Shown here one piece after another: positions 1-6,703 of a stretch of 13,438 bases of DNA. The translations under genes and the position numbers were made by a program. The notes under the pieces are model-generated. The model was not told where the DNA came from. It saw nothing but the letters and a program-made list of their open reading frames with translations, and searched no databases. The stretch's first letter is position 1. The number at the start of each line of letters is the position of its first letter. Source of the stretch: Dehalococcoidia bacterium UBA1151 (GTDB lineage: Bacteria > Chloroflexota > Dehalococcoidia > Lucifugimonadales > Lucifugimonadaceae); the NCBI GenBank assembly GCA_002311865.1, contig DBZV01000020.1, forward strand, positions 15,607 through 29,044, given 5' to 3'.

Positions 1-195
1 CACCTGCACCACCGCCAGGAACTCTGCCCGCAGCAGAACGAAGAGCCCGGCCACAGCCATGAAAGACAGCGCAAGGAAGAGCGCCGCGCGGAAAATATCC
101 CGGAGCGTTACCACCATGATTGAAGCAGCGATTGCGACGGCCGAGATGATCCAGAATGCAGCGTCGGTGACGCTTGATCCCTCGATACCGTTCAT
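1..195 (-). CDS. nuoJ: NADH-quinone oxidoreductase subunit J, N-terminal part (cut by window edge)
   Basis: This is a membrane subunit of the proton-pumping arm of complex I. Sixty-five N-terminal residues are visible, and the gene continues past the left edge. After a short polar start (MNGIEGSSVTDAAFW) come two hydrophobic segments separated by the stretch TLRDIFRAALFLALSF, then GLFVLLRAEFLAVVQV. That arrangement is characteristic of NuoJ. The ATG at 195 overlaps the nuoI stop in an ATGA junction, so the two are translationally coupled in the same minus-strand operon. Identity is firm from motif and position even though only about a third of the protein is present. Confidence 0.9.
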   Translation of the reverse strand, partial: MNGIEGSSVTDAAFWIISAVAIAASIMVVTLRDIFRAALFLALSFMAVAGLFVLLRAEFLAVVQV

Positions 196-857
196 CGCTC
201 GTCAACCCAGCGTTCGTTGAGCTCCTCATCAGTGGGCTGCTCGTGCCGGCCAACCTCAGTCCAGGGACGGGATTCCCCACTGTGAGGGTTGTATGCGGTT
301 TCTTCTAGCTGGGGTCGGAACCATGTACTCGGTGTGTTTTTCTTGGTTCTCAGCGCGTCAACTGAGATTACGAGATCTTTGCGTTCATATGTGCCAAGCT
401 CAAACCCGCTGCCCATATGGAGGGCGTCGTAAGGGCAAACCTCAACGCAGATACCGCAGAACATGCAGCGGCCAATGTCGATATCAAAGACATCGATGTT
501 GTAGACCTCGCCCTGAGATTTCAGGGTGTCGGAAGGGCTGGTCACAATCTCGATAATTCCCAGCGGACAGAATTTCGCGCAGCTTGCACAGCCAGTGCAT
601 CGATCTTCATACCAGTTGAAGTCCTGGCCTCTGAAGCGAGGTCCCTGGGCGATTTTATCTTCAACAGTCGCAAATCCGGCGGCAGCCTTGACGGCATCCT
701 TTGGTCGTTTCACCAGGAACTGGAAGGGCGACATCCCCAGTTCTCGGGCGGCGCCAAGCAGACCGACACGGCGGTCGGGGTACTGCACCGTTACCGGGCC
801 GCGAATCGCGGCCTTCATCGTGACTATGAGGCCATTGAGCAGTCCCAGACCGATCAT
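192..857 (-). CDS. nuoI: NADH-quinone oxidoreductase subunit I (two 4Fe-4S ferredoxin-type subunit)
   Basis: NuoI is a peripheral-arm subunit that relays electrons through two 4Fe-4S clusters (N6a and N6b in the standard enzyme) toward NuoB. The protein has 221 residues. The first cluster motif is C87, C90, C93, C97 in CTGCASCAKFCP, and the second is C131, C134, C137, C141 in CMFCGICVEVCP. Both are complete. The N-terminal amphipathic stretch (GLLNGLIVTMKAAIRGPVT) fits the membrane-contacting helix of the family. The roughly 70-residue tail after the second cluster is polar. The ATG at 857 overlaps the nuoH stop (ATGA) and is preceded by a strong GGAGG Shine-Dalgarno with a 6-nt spacer. Confidence 0.95.
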   Translation of the reverse strand: MIGLGLLNGLIVTMKAAIRGPVTVQYPDRRVGLLGAARELGMSPFQFLVKRPKDAVKAAAGFATVEDKIAQGPRFRGQDFNWYEDRCTGCASCAKFCPLGIIEIVTSPSDTLKSQGEVYNIDVFDIDIGRCMFCGICVEVCPYDALHMGSGFELGTYERKDLVISVDALRTKKNTPSTWFRPQLEETAYNPHSGESRPWTEVGRHEQPTDEELNERWVDER

Positions 858-2113
858 GAATCACCTCCAGAGGGCTGTCCGGCGGGCCGAGGTCGCGGCA
901 GAGCATCACCATGAGACATGTTTGGAGCACTTGCGCCTTGCGGGCCAAACCATGCGCCGACAGCCATGACCGACACAATTAGCACGCCGAAGTTGATTGC
1001 GACCATGAACCACAACTCACGCATGGTCGGATCCGGCCAGACGAAAGAGAGAATCGCGCTGACCGCCACGTTGATGAAAGCCAGAATGATGAGGCCCTTC
1101 CACGCAAATGTAAGTATCTGGTCGATCCGCATACGCGGCCAGGCGGCCCGGGTCCAGACGATAAAGAAGAGCACTGGAATCATCTTGATAATGAACCAGC
1201 CCTGCGACGGGATAAAGCTCCAACCGCGCCCGCCTGACAGGAACACCGCCACGATCACTGCAGCGCTCAGGATGGTTGCCATGAACTCTGCGTTCAGGAA
1301 CAGGCCAAACTTCATGCCGGAGTAGTCACTGTGGTACCCCGCACCAAGTTCAGACTCGGCCTCCGCAACATCGAATGGTGCACGGTTGATCTCAGCTATT
1401 GAGGCGATGAAGAAGACCAGGAATCCCAGCGGCTGAACAAGGATGAATGGCACGTCCTGAGCGTTTACCACCGAAACCAGCGAGAGGGAGCCAGCCAGCA
1501 TCAGGACGCCGAGTAGCGATAACGCCATCGGAATCTCATAGCTGATCAGCATTGCGACGGCGCGCATGGCGCCGAACATCGCATAACGGTTCTGCGATCC
1601 CCACCCTGCCATCACGATTGCAAAGGTGGATAGCGATGTGATGGCGATGATGAAGAGAATACCGATGTTCAGATCAGCAAGGAATGTGCCGGTGCCCCAC
1701 GGAATCACGGCAAGTACCATCGTCGCTGGCACCATCATGACGATTGGCGCGGCGTTGAAAACCCATCGATCTGCGGCGGTCGGAACGATGTCTTCCTTAA
1801 ACATTGTTTTTATGGCGTCAGCAACCGGCGTAAGTGTTCCGTACGGCCCCCAGCGATTCGGTCCGCTGCGGCTCTGGAAGCGGCCAAGCAACCTTCGCTC
1901 AGCCCAGATAAAGATGAGCACCGAACCCAGCACCAGATTGATGAGCACCATTGCCATCACAACTGCGGTGATCAGGAATGCAAGCCACTCGAACCCGGCT
2001 GGCAGTATGCCATCACCAAGCCAGCCCCCGCCCGAGCAGCGAATATCGTCGCTTTTCGACAGGTTGCAGTAGATATTCCGGAAGAATGAGTTGTCCAGGA
2101 AGTTAGTACCCAA
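854..2113 (-). CDS. nuoH: NADH-quinone oxidoreductase subunit H
   Basis: NuoH is the membrane subunit that joins the peripheral arm to the proton-pumping arm and forms much of the quinone chamber. Diagnostic segments are present: AERRLLGRFQSRSGPNRWGPYG near residue 75, KTMFKEDIVPTAAD, and the loop EINRAPFDVAEAESELGAGYHSDYSG. Several hydrophobic helices follow. At 419 residues it is longer than the roughly 325 of the E. coli protein, because of a polar N-terminal leader of about 40 residues and a Pro/Gly-rich C-terminal tail. The start is inferred to be TTG at 2113: a GGGGGAGG Shine-Dalgarno lies inside the end of nuoD about 11 nt upstream, and no in-frame ATG occurs before the first membrane helix. 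It abuts nuoD with no gap. Confidence 0.93.
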   Translation of the reverse strand: MGTNFLDNSFFRNIYCNLSKSDDIRCSGGGWLGDGILPAGFEWLAFLITAVVMAMVLINLVLGSVLIFIWAERRLLGRFQSRSGPNRWGPYGTLTPVADAIKTMFKEDIVPTAADRWVFNAAPIVMMVPATMVLAVIPWGTGTFLADLNIGILFIIAITSLSTFAIVMAGWGSQNRYAMFGAMRAVAMLISYEIPMALSLLGVLMLAGSLSLVSVVNAQDVPFILVQPLGFLVFFIASIAEINRAPFDVAEAESELGAGYHSDYSGMKFGLFLNAEFMATILSAAVIVAVFLSGGRGWSFIPSQGWFIIKMIPVLFFIVWTRAAWPRMRIDQILTFAWKGLIILAFINVAVSAILSFVWPDPTMRELWFMVAINFGVLIVSVMAVGAWFGPQGASAPNMSHGDALPRPRPAGQPSGGDS

Positions 2114-3220
2114 CTAGCGGTCTACCTCCCCCATGTTGATATCCACGGTGCCAAACGTAACGATCATCGCGGCCATTGGCAGCCCAATGACCATCTCACG
2201 CAGCAGCGTCAAGTTTAATAGCGATGGAGGACGCACCTTGCAGCGATAAGGGGATATCCCGCCATCGCTCACAAGATAGAAGCCGAGCTCTCCCTTCGGG
2301 CCTTCGATAGGCACGTAAGCGTCGCCCTTCGGAGGCCGAATGACGAATGGAACCTCCGGGTCGCGCGCCGGTCCAGGCTCAATCTGATCGATGCACTGTC
2401 GCAGAATCTTGAGCGACTCCCGCATCTCATACACGCGGACCAGGTACCGAGCGTAGTTGTCGCTCTCGTCCATGATCGGCCGATCAAACTCGACTCGATC
2501 ATAGTACTCATACGGCTGTTGATGACGAATATCCCAGTCCACGCCGCCCGCTCGCAACATGGGGCCAGTGATCGACGCGTTGATCATATCCTCTGGCGAA
2601 ATGATTCCAATACCACGCATACGGGAAAGAATGATCTCGTTGCCAGAGATTAGCTGCTCGTACTCGTCAATCCTTCCGGGCATCTCAACCAGGAACGCCT
2701 CTAGGCGAGGCCACAACTCGGGGGGAGCGTCCTGGAACACGCCGCTGGGCCGGTGGTAGCTATTGGTAATACGGGCACCACACATGAGTTCGAACATATC
2801 CATTATGTCTTCCCGTTCGCGCATGGTGTACATGAGCGGAGTGCCCATAGCTCCCAGGTCCTGCATCAGGAACCCGATGGCGATCAGGTGACTGGCTATT
2901 CGTTGCAACTCCGCTGAGATCATTCGGAGCCAGACACCACGCGGAGTCGGCTCGATTCCGGCCAGCTTCTCCACCGCCAGAATGTAGGCCTGGTTGTTCG
3001 TCATTGCCGCCACATAGTCCATGCGGTCGGTCAGCGTCACCACCTGCGTGAACGTCCGCTCTTCCGCCAACTTCTCGCTGCCACGGTGAAGATAGCCGAT
3101 GATCATCTCGGCATCGGTGACCAGCTCGCCGTCGAACGCGACGCGTAGCCGCATCACGCCGTGAGTCGACGGATGTTGCGGGCCTACGTTTACGATTACC
3201 GGCTCAGATTTAAGCGTCAT
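2114..3220 (-). CDS. nuoD: NADH-quinone oxidoreductase subunit D (49 kDa type)
   Basis: NuoD is the 49-kDa-type subunit, related to [NiFe]-hydrogenase large subunits, that lines the quinone-reduction site. The N-terminus carries VGPQHPSTHG with the quinone-site histidine at H20. It is followed by IGYLHRGSEKLAEERTF and TDRMDYVAAM, with Y69 at the position of the quinone-site tyrosine. The C-terminus VDINMGEVDR matches the family ending (GDVDR). The length of 368 residues is slightly short but complete. There is no fusion to NuoC. The ATG at 3220 lies 18 nt after the nuoC stop with only a weak purine-rich ribosome site. In this genome nuoH follows directly, with no nuoE, nuoF or nuoG. Confidence 0.95.
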   Translation of the reverse strand: MTLKSEPVIVNVGPQHPSTHGVMRLRVAFDGELVTDAEMIIGYLHRGSEKLAEERTFTQVVTLTDRMDYVAAMTNNQAYILAVEKLAGIEPTPRGVWLRMISAELQRIASHLIAIGFLMQDLGAMGTPLMYTMREREDIMDMFELMCGARITNSYHRPSGVFQDAPPELWPRLEAFLVEMPGRIDEYEQLISGNEIILSRMRGIGIISPEDMINASITGPMLRAGGVDWDIRHQQPYEYYDRVEFDRPIMDESDNYARYLVRVYEMRESLKILRQCIDQIEPGPARDPEVPFVIRPPKGDAYVPIEGPKGELGFYLVSDGGISPYRCKVRPPSLLNLTLLREMVIGLPMAAMIVTFGTVDINMGEVDR

Positions 3221-3238
3221 CTGTGTGTTGCTTTCGCC

Positions 3239-3733
3239 CTACCTCAGATAGTCCTTCCGCAGCGGATGGCCCTCAAAGCCTTCCCACAGCATCAAACGCT
3301 TCATATTGGGGTGACCCTCAAATTTGACGCCCATCAGGTCGTACGCTTCCCTCTCCTGTAGGTCTGCGCCGCGCCAGACGTTGATCGCGGTAGGAACCGT
3401 TGGATCAATTCTGCCCTCACCACACCGAATCTTCACCACACCGGTGCGGTTTTTGGAGAGCGATAACAGGTGGTAAATAACCTCAAAATGATCGATATAA
3501 TCGACGGTCGTCAGGAGCGATAGCATCTCGAAACTCAGTGCTTCTGAGTCACGAAGGCTTGCGGCTACATCAGGCCAGCTTTCAGCCGTTATCCAAACGG
3601 CATCGTCTGATTGATCAGTAACAGCTTCGCTGTCGATCTCTCGGATCGCGTCGGCCAGCTCGGAGCCACTCATGGCCACGTTCATTCCTGGCCTGCCACC
3701 GTGACGTTCACTCTTGCCCCGCCACGGTTCCAT
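3239..3733 (-). CDS. nuoC: NADH-quinone oxidoreductase subunit C (30 kDa type)
   Basis: NuoC is the 30-kDa-type peripheral-arm subunit that packs against NuoD. The C-terminal half carries the family signature: LTTVDYIDHFEVIYHLLS, then LQEREAYDLMGVKFEGHP, then the ending EGHPLRKDYLR. The longest reading is 164 residues from ATG 3733, which overlaps the end of nuoB by 26 nt and has no good Shine-Dalgarno. ATG codons at 3685 (residue 17) and 3673 (residue 21) are plausible alternatives and would remove an atypical basic leader (MEPWRGKSERHGG), leaving a protein close to usual length. The start is therefore uncertain, but the identity is not. Confidence 0.92.
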   Translation of the reverse strand: MEPWRGKSERHGGRPGMNVAMSGSELADAIREIDSEAVTDQSDDAVWITAESWPDVAASLRDSEALSFEMLSLLTTVDYIDHFEVIYHLLSLSKNRTGVVKIRCGEGRIDPTVPTAINVWRGADLQEREAYDLMGVKFEGHPNMKRLMLWEGFEGHPLRKDYLR

Positions 3734-4355
3734 TCAAGGAATATCGCTTGATCTTCTCGTGCAGTTGCATGATGCCGTAGAGCAGTGCATCTGGCCTCGG
3801 CGGACAGCCGGGTACGTAGACATCAACCGGTACTATGCGGTTCACTCCGGGTACTACCGAATACGACTCAAAGTAGGGGCCCCCAGATGTTGCGCAGACG
3901 CCCATTGAGATCACCCACTTGGGTTCTGCCATCTGGTCGTACAGCTTGCGAAGTACCGGGGCCATCTTCCACGTAACGGTTCCGGCAACGATCATCAGGT
4001 CAGCCTGACGCGGGCTTGCGCGGAACGCCTCCATGCCAAAGCGTGAAATATCGAAACGTGCCATCGCTGAACCGATCATTTCAAACGAACAGCAGGCAAG
4101 GCCAAACGCCATTGGGAATACGGAGGATTTCCGCCCCCAGTTTAGGAGCGTGTCTAGGGACGTTATCAGCAGGTTCCGGCTCAACTCGTCTGGAACTTCC
4201 AGCACCGGGTCTGGATACGGGGAAAGCCGGGTGGCCTTCATGTTGGAGACGATAGCGCCTTCTTCGCGATCCATCCCAAGCGTCTTATCCCAGAGCGGCT
4301 CGGTTGGGAGAGGGATAATGGGTACCGGCGTGGGGCCGAATTTGGCAGATGTCAT
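3708..4355 (-). CDS. nuoB: NADH-quinone oxidoreductase subunit B (N2 cluster subunit)
   Basis: NuoB holds the terminal 4Fe-4S cluster N2, which hands electrons to quinone. All four expected ligands are visible: adjacent C88 and C89 in FGLACCSFEM, C154 in MGVCATSGG, and C184 in VPGCPPRPDAL. The segment RASPRQADLMIVAGTVTWKMAP is also typical. The protein is 215 residues, with about 45 residues of variable N-terminal leader before the conserved region. A second Met at residue 28 could be an alternative start. The ATG at 4355 sits 3 nt after the nuoA stop, consistent with one operon. Confidence 0.95.
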   Translation of the reverse strand: MTSAKFGPTPVPIIPLPTEPLWDKTLGMDREEGAIVSNMKATRLSPYPDPVLEVPDELSRNLLITSLDTLLNWGRKSSVFPMAFGLACCSFEMIGSAMARFDISRFGMEAFRASPRQADLMIVAGTVTWKMAPVLRKLYDQMAEPKWVISMGVCATSGGPYFESYSVVPGVNRIVPVDVYVPGCPPRPDALLYGIMQLHEKIKRYSLNGTVAGQE

Positions 4356-4358
4356 TAG

Positions 4359-4751
4359 CTAAATCCACTCCAGTGCGCGCTTGCGCCATGCGTAGCCCCA
4401 GCCGATGCCGAGGATGATGCCAAATACGGCCACTTCAAGCAGCGCGAACACGCCAAACTGCGTAGAAAGCACACCAAACTGGCTGGCCCACGGGTAGAGG
4501 AATACTGTTTCGACGTCGAATATCACGAAGAGCAACGCGAAGGTGTAGTACCTAGCGTTGAACGTCCATTTGCCACCGACGGGGCCGAATCCGCATTCGT
4601 ACGTTTCCAGCTTTACCGGCGTTGGCCTATGGGGCCGAACTTTTATCTTGGTTGCCGTCCATGACATGAGCAACATGCTCACTGGCACCGTAACGGCAAT
4701 AGCAGCAAAAACTGTCAACAGTCCGTACTGCCTGAAATAGTCCTCTACCAT
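4359..4751 (-). CDS. nuoA: NADH-quinone oxidoreductase subunit A
   Basis: NuoA is a small membrane subunit with three helices that contributes to the quinone chamber. The diagnostic loop KLETYECGFGPVGGKWTFNARYYTFALLFVIFDVETVFLYPWA is present, with hydrophobic segments before and after it. I chose ATG 4751 (130 residues). A GGAG lies 4 nt upstream, and the only longer option is a TTG at 4763 that adds four residues. It is the first gene of the nuo operon. Upstream is 136 nt before the 3' end of the dehydrogenase gene, which is where the operon promoter should lie. Confidence 0.93.
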   Translation of the reverse strand: MVEDYFRQYGLLTVFAAIAVTVPVSMLLMSWTATKIKVRPHRPTPVKLETYECGFGPVGGKWTFNARYYTFALLFVIFDVETVFLYPWASQFGVLSTQFGVFALLEVAVFGIILGIGWGYAWRKRALEWI

Positions 4752-4787
4752 GCTGCTCCACAACGTGATTTCAAGGCTGAAAACGAC

Positions 4788-4814
4788 TTTATCATCGGGT
4801 GAAATCAGTCACAA
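4788..4814 (-). promoter_or_regulatory. weak candidate promoter for the nuo operon
   Basis: In the 136-nt gap upstream of nuoA, the minus strand reads TTGTGA (4814-4809), 15 nt, then GATAAA (4793-4788). The hexamers match the sigma-70 consensus at four of six positions each, but the spacer is shorter than the usual 16-18 nt. It is placed sensibly, about 40 nt upstream of the nuoA ATG. I saw no intrinsic terminator for the dehydrogenase gene in this gap, so read-through from upstream is possible. Confidence 0.25.
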
Positions 4815-4887
4815 GTGAAATATTCCACAATCGCAATTGATACGAGAATTTTCCCACCGGTAATACGCCAGCGGAAATCGAACGTCA

Positions 4888-5982
4888 TCAGTCGAAAACG
4901 ATGACTCCTCGCCCGTCTTCCCCACGCTCCAAAGCGTCAAATGCCTCGTTGATCTGTTCAAGTTCGTACCGGCGGGTGATCAGGCCATCAATATCGATCT
5001 TCCCCTGCTGGTAGAAGGTGATGAGCTTGTTGAAAGTTTCGTGCGGGCTGGCCGACCCATAGTAGCTTCCCACCACGCGCTTCTGGAGCCGCACAAGGTC
5101 CACAAGGTTCAGCGGCACCGTCTCACCCGTTGGCGCGAGACCAATGATGACCGCCGTGCCGCCCTTCTTGATGCTGTCGATCGCCTGACCGGTAGTGACC
5201 TGCGCTCCGAACGTGTCGAACGCGAAGTCCACTCCCTCTCCGCCTGTGATCTCCATGATCTTCTCAACTGCGTCTTCAGAACGGGAGTTCACAACGTGTG
5301 TTGCGCCAAACCTGTACGCAAACTCCAGCTTGTGATCGTGAATGTCCACCGCGATGATCTGTCGGGAGTTAAGGAGCTTGGCGCCCTGGAGTGCGTTCAG
5401 TCCCACCCCACCGAGTCCGATGACCACTACCGTGCCGCCGGTCTTGATGTTGGGCTGGTTGATAACGCCGCCAACCCCGGTTGTAACGGAGCAGCCAATT
5501 AGCGCGGCAACTTCCATGGGAACGTCATCCGGCATCGGGCTGCATGCAGCCTCGGGAATCACAGCATGCTCACCAAACACGCCAACCTTTTGCATCTGGA
5601 AGATGTCTTTGCCATCCTTGTGCAGGCGCGCGGTGCCGTCAAACATGAGCGAGTTGACCTGGCGATGGGTATCACACAGTTGTGGCTGGCCGGTATTGCA
5701 GGGAGTGCAGTGTCCGCACGGTGAGATGAAAGAGATAACGCATCGATCGCCCGGCTTCACCCTGGTTACACCCGGTCCGATCTCTTGAACCGTGCCTGCA
5801 CCCTCGTGACCAAGCACGATCGGCATCGGAAATGCGGCTGATCCCGTCATGATGTGATGATCACTGGCGCAGATACCGGCGGAACCCATGCGAATCAGAA
5901 CTTCGCCAAATCCCGGATCATCCAGATCAAGCTCTTCAATCGCTAGAGGCTGGTTTACTTCGTAAAGAACTGCTGCTTTCAT
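4888..5982 (-). CDS. zinc-dependent alcohol dehydrogenase family protein
   Basis: This is a medium-chain, NAD(P)-dependent dehydrogenase that would oxidise an alcohol or reduce the matching carbonyl in the cytoplasm. The substrate cannot be told from sequence. Catalytic zinc ligands are C38 (AGICASD) and H59-E60 (LGHEGAG), with a third Cys in the IGCSVTTGVGG segment. The structural zinc lobe is complete: C89, C92, C95, C103. The Rossmann motif VIGLGGVGLNALQGAK precedes an acidic residue at the end of the next strand (IIAVDIHDHKLEFA), favouring NAD. The length of 364 residues is normal. The start ATG 5982 has an AAGGA Shine-Dalgarno with a 7-nt spacer. The closest family feel is to class III or mycothiol/NDMA-type dehydrogenases, so a detoxification role is possible but unproven. 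Confidence 0.88.
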   Translation of the reverse strand: MKAAVLYEVNQPLAIEELDLDDPGFGEVLIRMGSAGICASDHHIMTGSAAFPMPIVLGHEGAGTVQEIGPGVTRVKPGDRCVISFISPCGHCTPCNTGQPQLCDTHRQVNSLMFDGTARLHKDGKDIFQMQKVGVFGEHAVIPEAACSPMPDDVPMEVAALIGCSVTTGVGGVINQPNIKTGGTVVVIGLGGVGLNALQGAKLLNSRQIIAVDIHDHKLEFAYRFGATHVVNSRSEDAVEKIMEITGGEGVDFAFDTFGAQVTTGQAIDSIKKGGTAVIIGLAPTGETVPLNLVDLVRLQKRVVGSYYGSASPHETFNKLITFYQQGKIDIDGLITRRYELEQINEAFDALERGEDGRGVIVFD

Positions 5983-6102
5983 CTGTCGATCCTTGTCTGG
6001 TGATTGTTTGAGAATGCCTGAATTTTTTTGATTTCGTATTTGCGACTACCGATTGTATGGGCTACGGAGCGCCCGCGAGGGATAAAAGCAAGCAGTTAAA
6101 CG

Positions 6103-6133
6103 AAAAGTGCGCACCAGTGTGGTGCGCACTTTT
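6103..6133 (-). terminator. intrinsic terminator after the selenoprotein gene
   Basis: A perfect 13-bp inverted repeat (AAAAGTGCGCACC / GGTGCGCACTTTT) has a 5-nt loop. Read on the minus strand it ends in TTTT, making a standard Rho-independent terminator about 50 nt past the stop of the SelW-like gene. Because the stem begins with AAAA on the other strand, it could work in both directions. It separates the SelW-like gene from the dehydrogenase gene, so these two are probably not co-transcribed. Confidence 0.85.
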
Positions 6134-6154
6134 AAAGTTTTCGGGTCGGTAGCC

Positions 6155-6170
6155 GTGGGGCTTGCCCCAC
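6155..6170. repeat. short GC-rich palindrome (GTGGGGC / GCCCCAC)
   Basis: GTGGGGC TT GCCCCAC is a perfect palindrome lying between the SelW-like stop codon and its terminator. No T-tract follows on either strand, so it is not itself a good terminator. It resembles the small dispersed hairpins in the 11.1-11.4 kb gap in style but not in sequence. Confidence 0.5.
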
Positions 6171-6183
6171 CCTCTTACATCGT

Positions 6184-6477
6184 TTAGCCCCCTACTGTTG
6201 CAGCGGTCTTATCCTCAATCATGTTCTTAACTTGGGCTTTGATTTCCTTAGCTCTAACCAGGTCCGGGGTTCGCCCATTTTCTGCCAGATCAGCCTTGTC
6301 AAAGACGATTACTCCGTCAAGAATGACCTGAAATACACCACCACCGCCGCCTCTTACGTTTACGTTCACTTCAGAACCGCCGGCCGTAAATAGTTCGGAT
6401 AGCATCCAGCTAGCCACGTTGTGGTAGCCTCACGGCACGCAGTAGACGATTTCCGCCTGTACTTTTCCTTCTGCCAA
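6184..6477 (-). CDS. SelW-like (Rdx family) selenoprotein with in-frame UGA
   Basis: This is a small thioredoxin-like redox protein of the SelW/SelT/SelH (Rdx) family, in which a CxxU or CxxC pair does thiol chemistry. From TTG 6477 the frame reads AEGKVQAEIVYC-VP-UGA-GYHNVASWML, so C13 and the UGA codon at 6432-6430 (residue 16) form CVPU. The context YCxxUGY matches SelW. The family's second half follows: GGGGVFQVILDGVIVFDKAD then RTPD, matching the GxFeVxvdGxlvfsK pattern. The total is 97 residues, normal for the family. An AAGGAG Shine-Dalgarno lies 6 nt before TTG 6477. The next in-frame codon upstream of that site is a real stop (6495-6493). A conventional call would start at GTG 6417 and lose the active site. 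The alternative, a point mutation making a pseudogene, is less likely because the conserved sequence continues on both sides. Confidence 0.87.
6397..6415 (-). promoter_or_regulatory. candidate bacterial SECIS hairpin in the SelW-like mRNA
   Basis: On the minus strand GGCTAGC (6415-6409), loop TGGAT (6408-6404) and GCTATCC (6403-6397) pair with one C/T mismatch. The apical loop carries GG and begins about 22 nt after the UGA. Bacterial SECIS elements lie within the coding region just downstream of UGA with a G in a small apical loop, so this fits the expected form. A competing hairpin nearer the UGA (GCTACCAC 6428-6421, loop AAC, GTGG 6417-6414 and TAGC 6412-6409 with one bulge) uses some of the same bases. 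Which one forms is not known. Confidence 0.55.
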
Positions 6478-6483
6478 ACCAGT

Positions 6484-6489
6484 CTCCTT
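6484..6489 (-). promoter_or_regulatory. Shine-Dalgarno that fixes the SelW-like start at TTG 6477
   Basis: AAGGAG lies 6 nt upstream of TTG 6477. A GTG in the same frame (6492) lies before this site and so is excluded as the start. The ribosome site places initiation upstream of the UGA codon, which supports reading the UGA as sense. Confidence 0.8.
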
Positions 6490-6518
6490 CACTCACACAA
6501 CCTTACTGTGATATCGCG

Positions 6519-6547
6519 ACGCTACCAGAGCTTCTTCATGCGGTCAA
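6519..6547 (-). promoter_or_regulatory. candidate sigma-70-type promoter for the SelW-like gene
   Basis: The minus strand reads TTGACC (6547-6542), a 17-nt spacer, then TAGCGT (6524-6519). The -35 box matches five of six consensus positions. The -10 box matches three, including the strongly conserved first, second and last. It would give a 5' leader of about 35 nt before the TTG start. Confidence 0.4.
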
Positions 6548-6583
6548 AAACAGTCGAGAATGGGTAGTCCTGACGGGTTCACG

Positions 6584-6612
6584 TTGTTGCCTGAAATCCA
6601 CTCCCCTATACT
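6584..6612 (+). promoter_or_regulatory. candidate sigma-70-type promoter for the GNAT gene
   Basis: TTGTTG (6584-6589), a 17-nt spacer and TATACT (6607-6612). The -10 box is close to consensus (five of six) and the -35 box matches only at TTG. It would start transcription near 6619, about 85 nt ahead of the GNAT ATG. With the opposing candidate at 6519-6547, this 226-nt gap would hold two divergent promoters. Confidence 0.4.
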
Positions 6613-6703
6613 CAAACATCCGTGGACTCAAAATACATTCGCTAATAACGGGTCATCCGACCGACAGCCATGTGACCGAAACTCCAACACAGTGAGGTGA
6701 TAG

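Noticed and set aside
417..914. Plus-strand open frames opposite nuoI and nuoH
   Set aside because: Frame shadows of confidently identified nuo genes, with no domain content.
6187..6417. A 77-residue gene starting at GTG 6417
   Set aside because: It lacks a ribosome site and the redox motif. The upstream TTG 6477 with AAGGAG and the conserved CxxU context show it is the tail of the UGA-containing selenoprotein.
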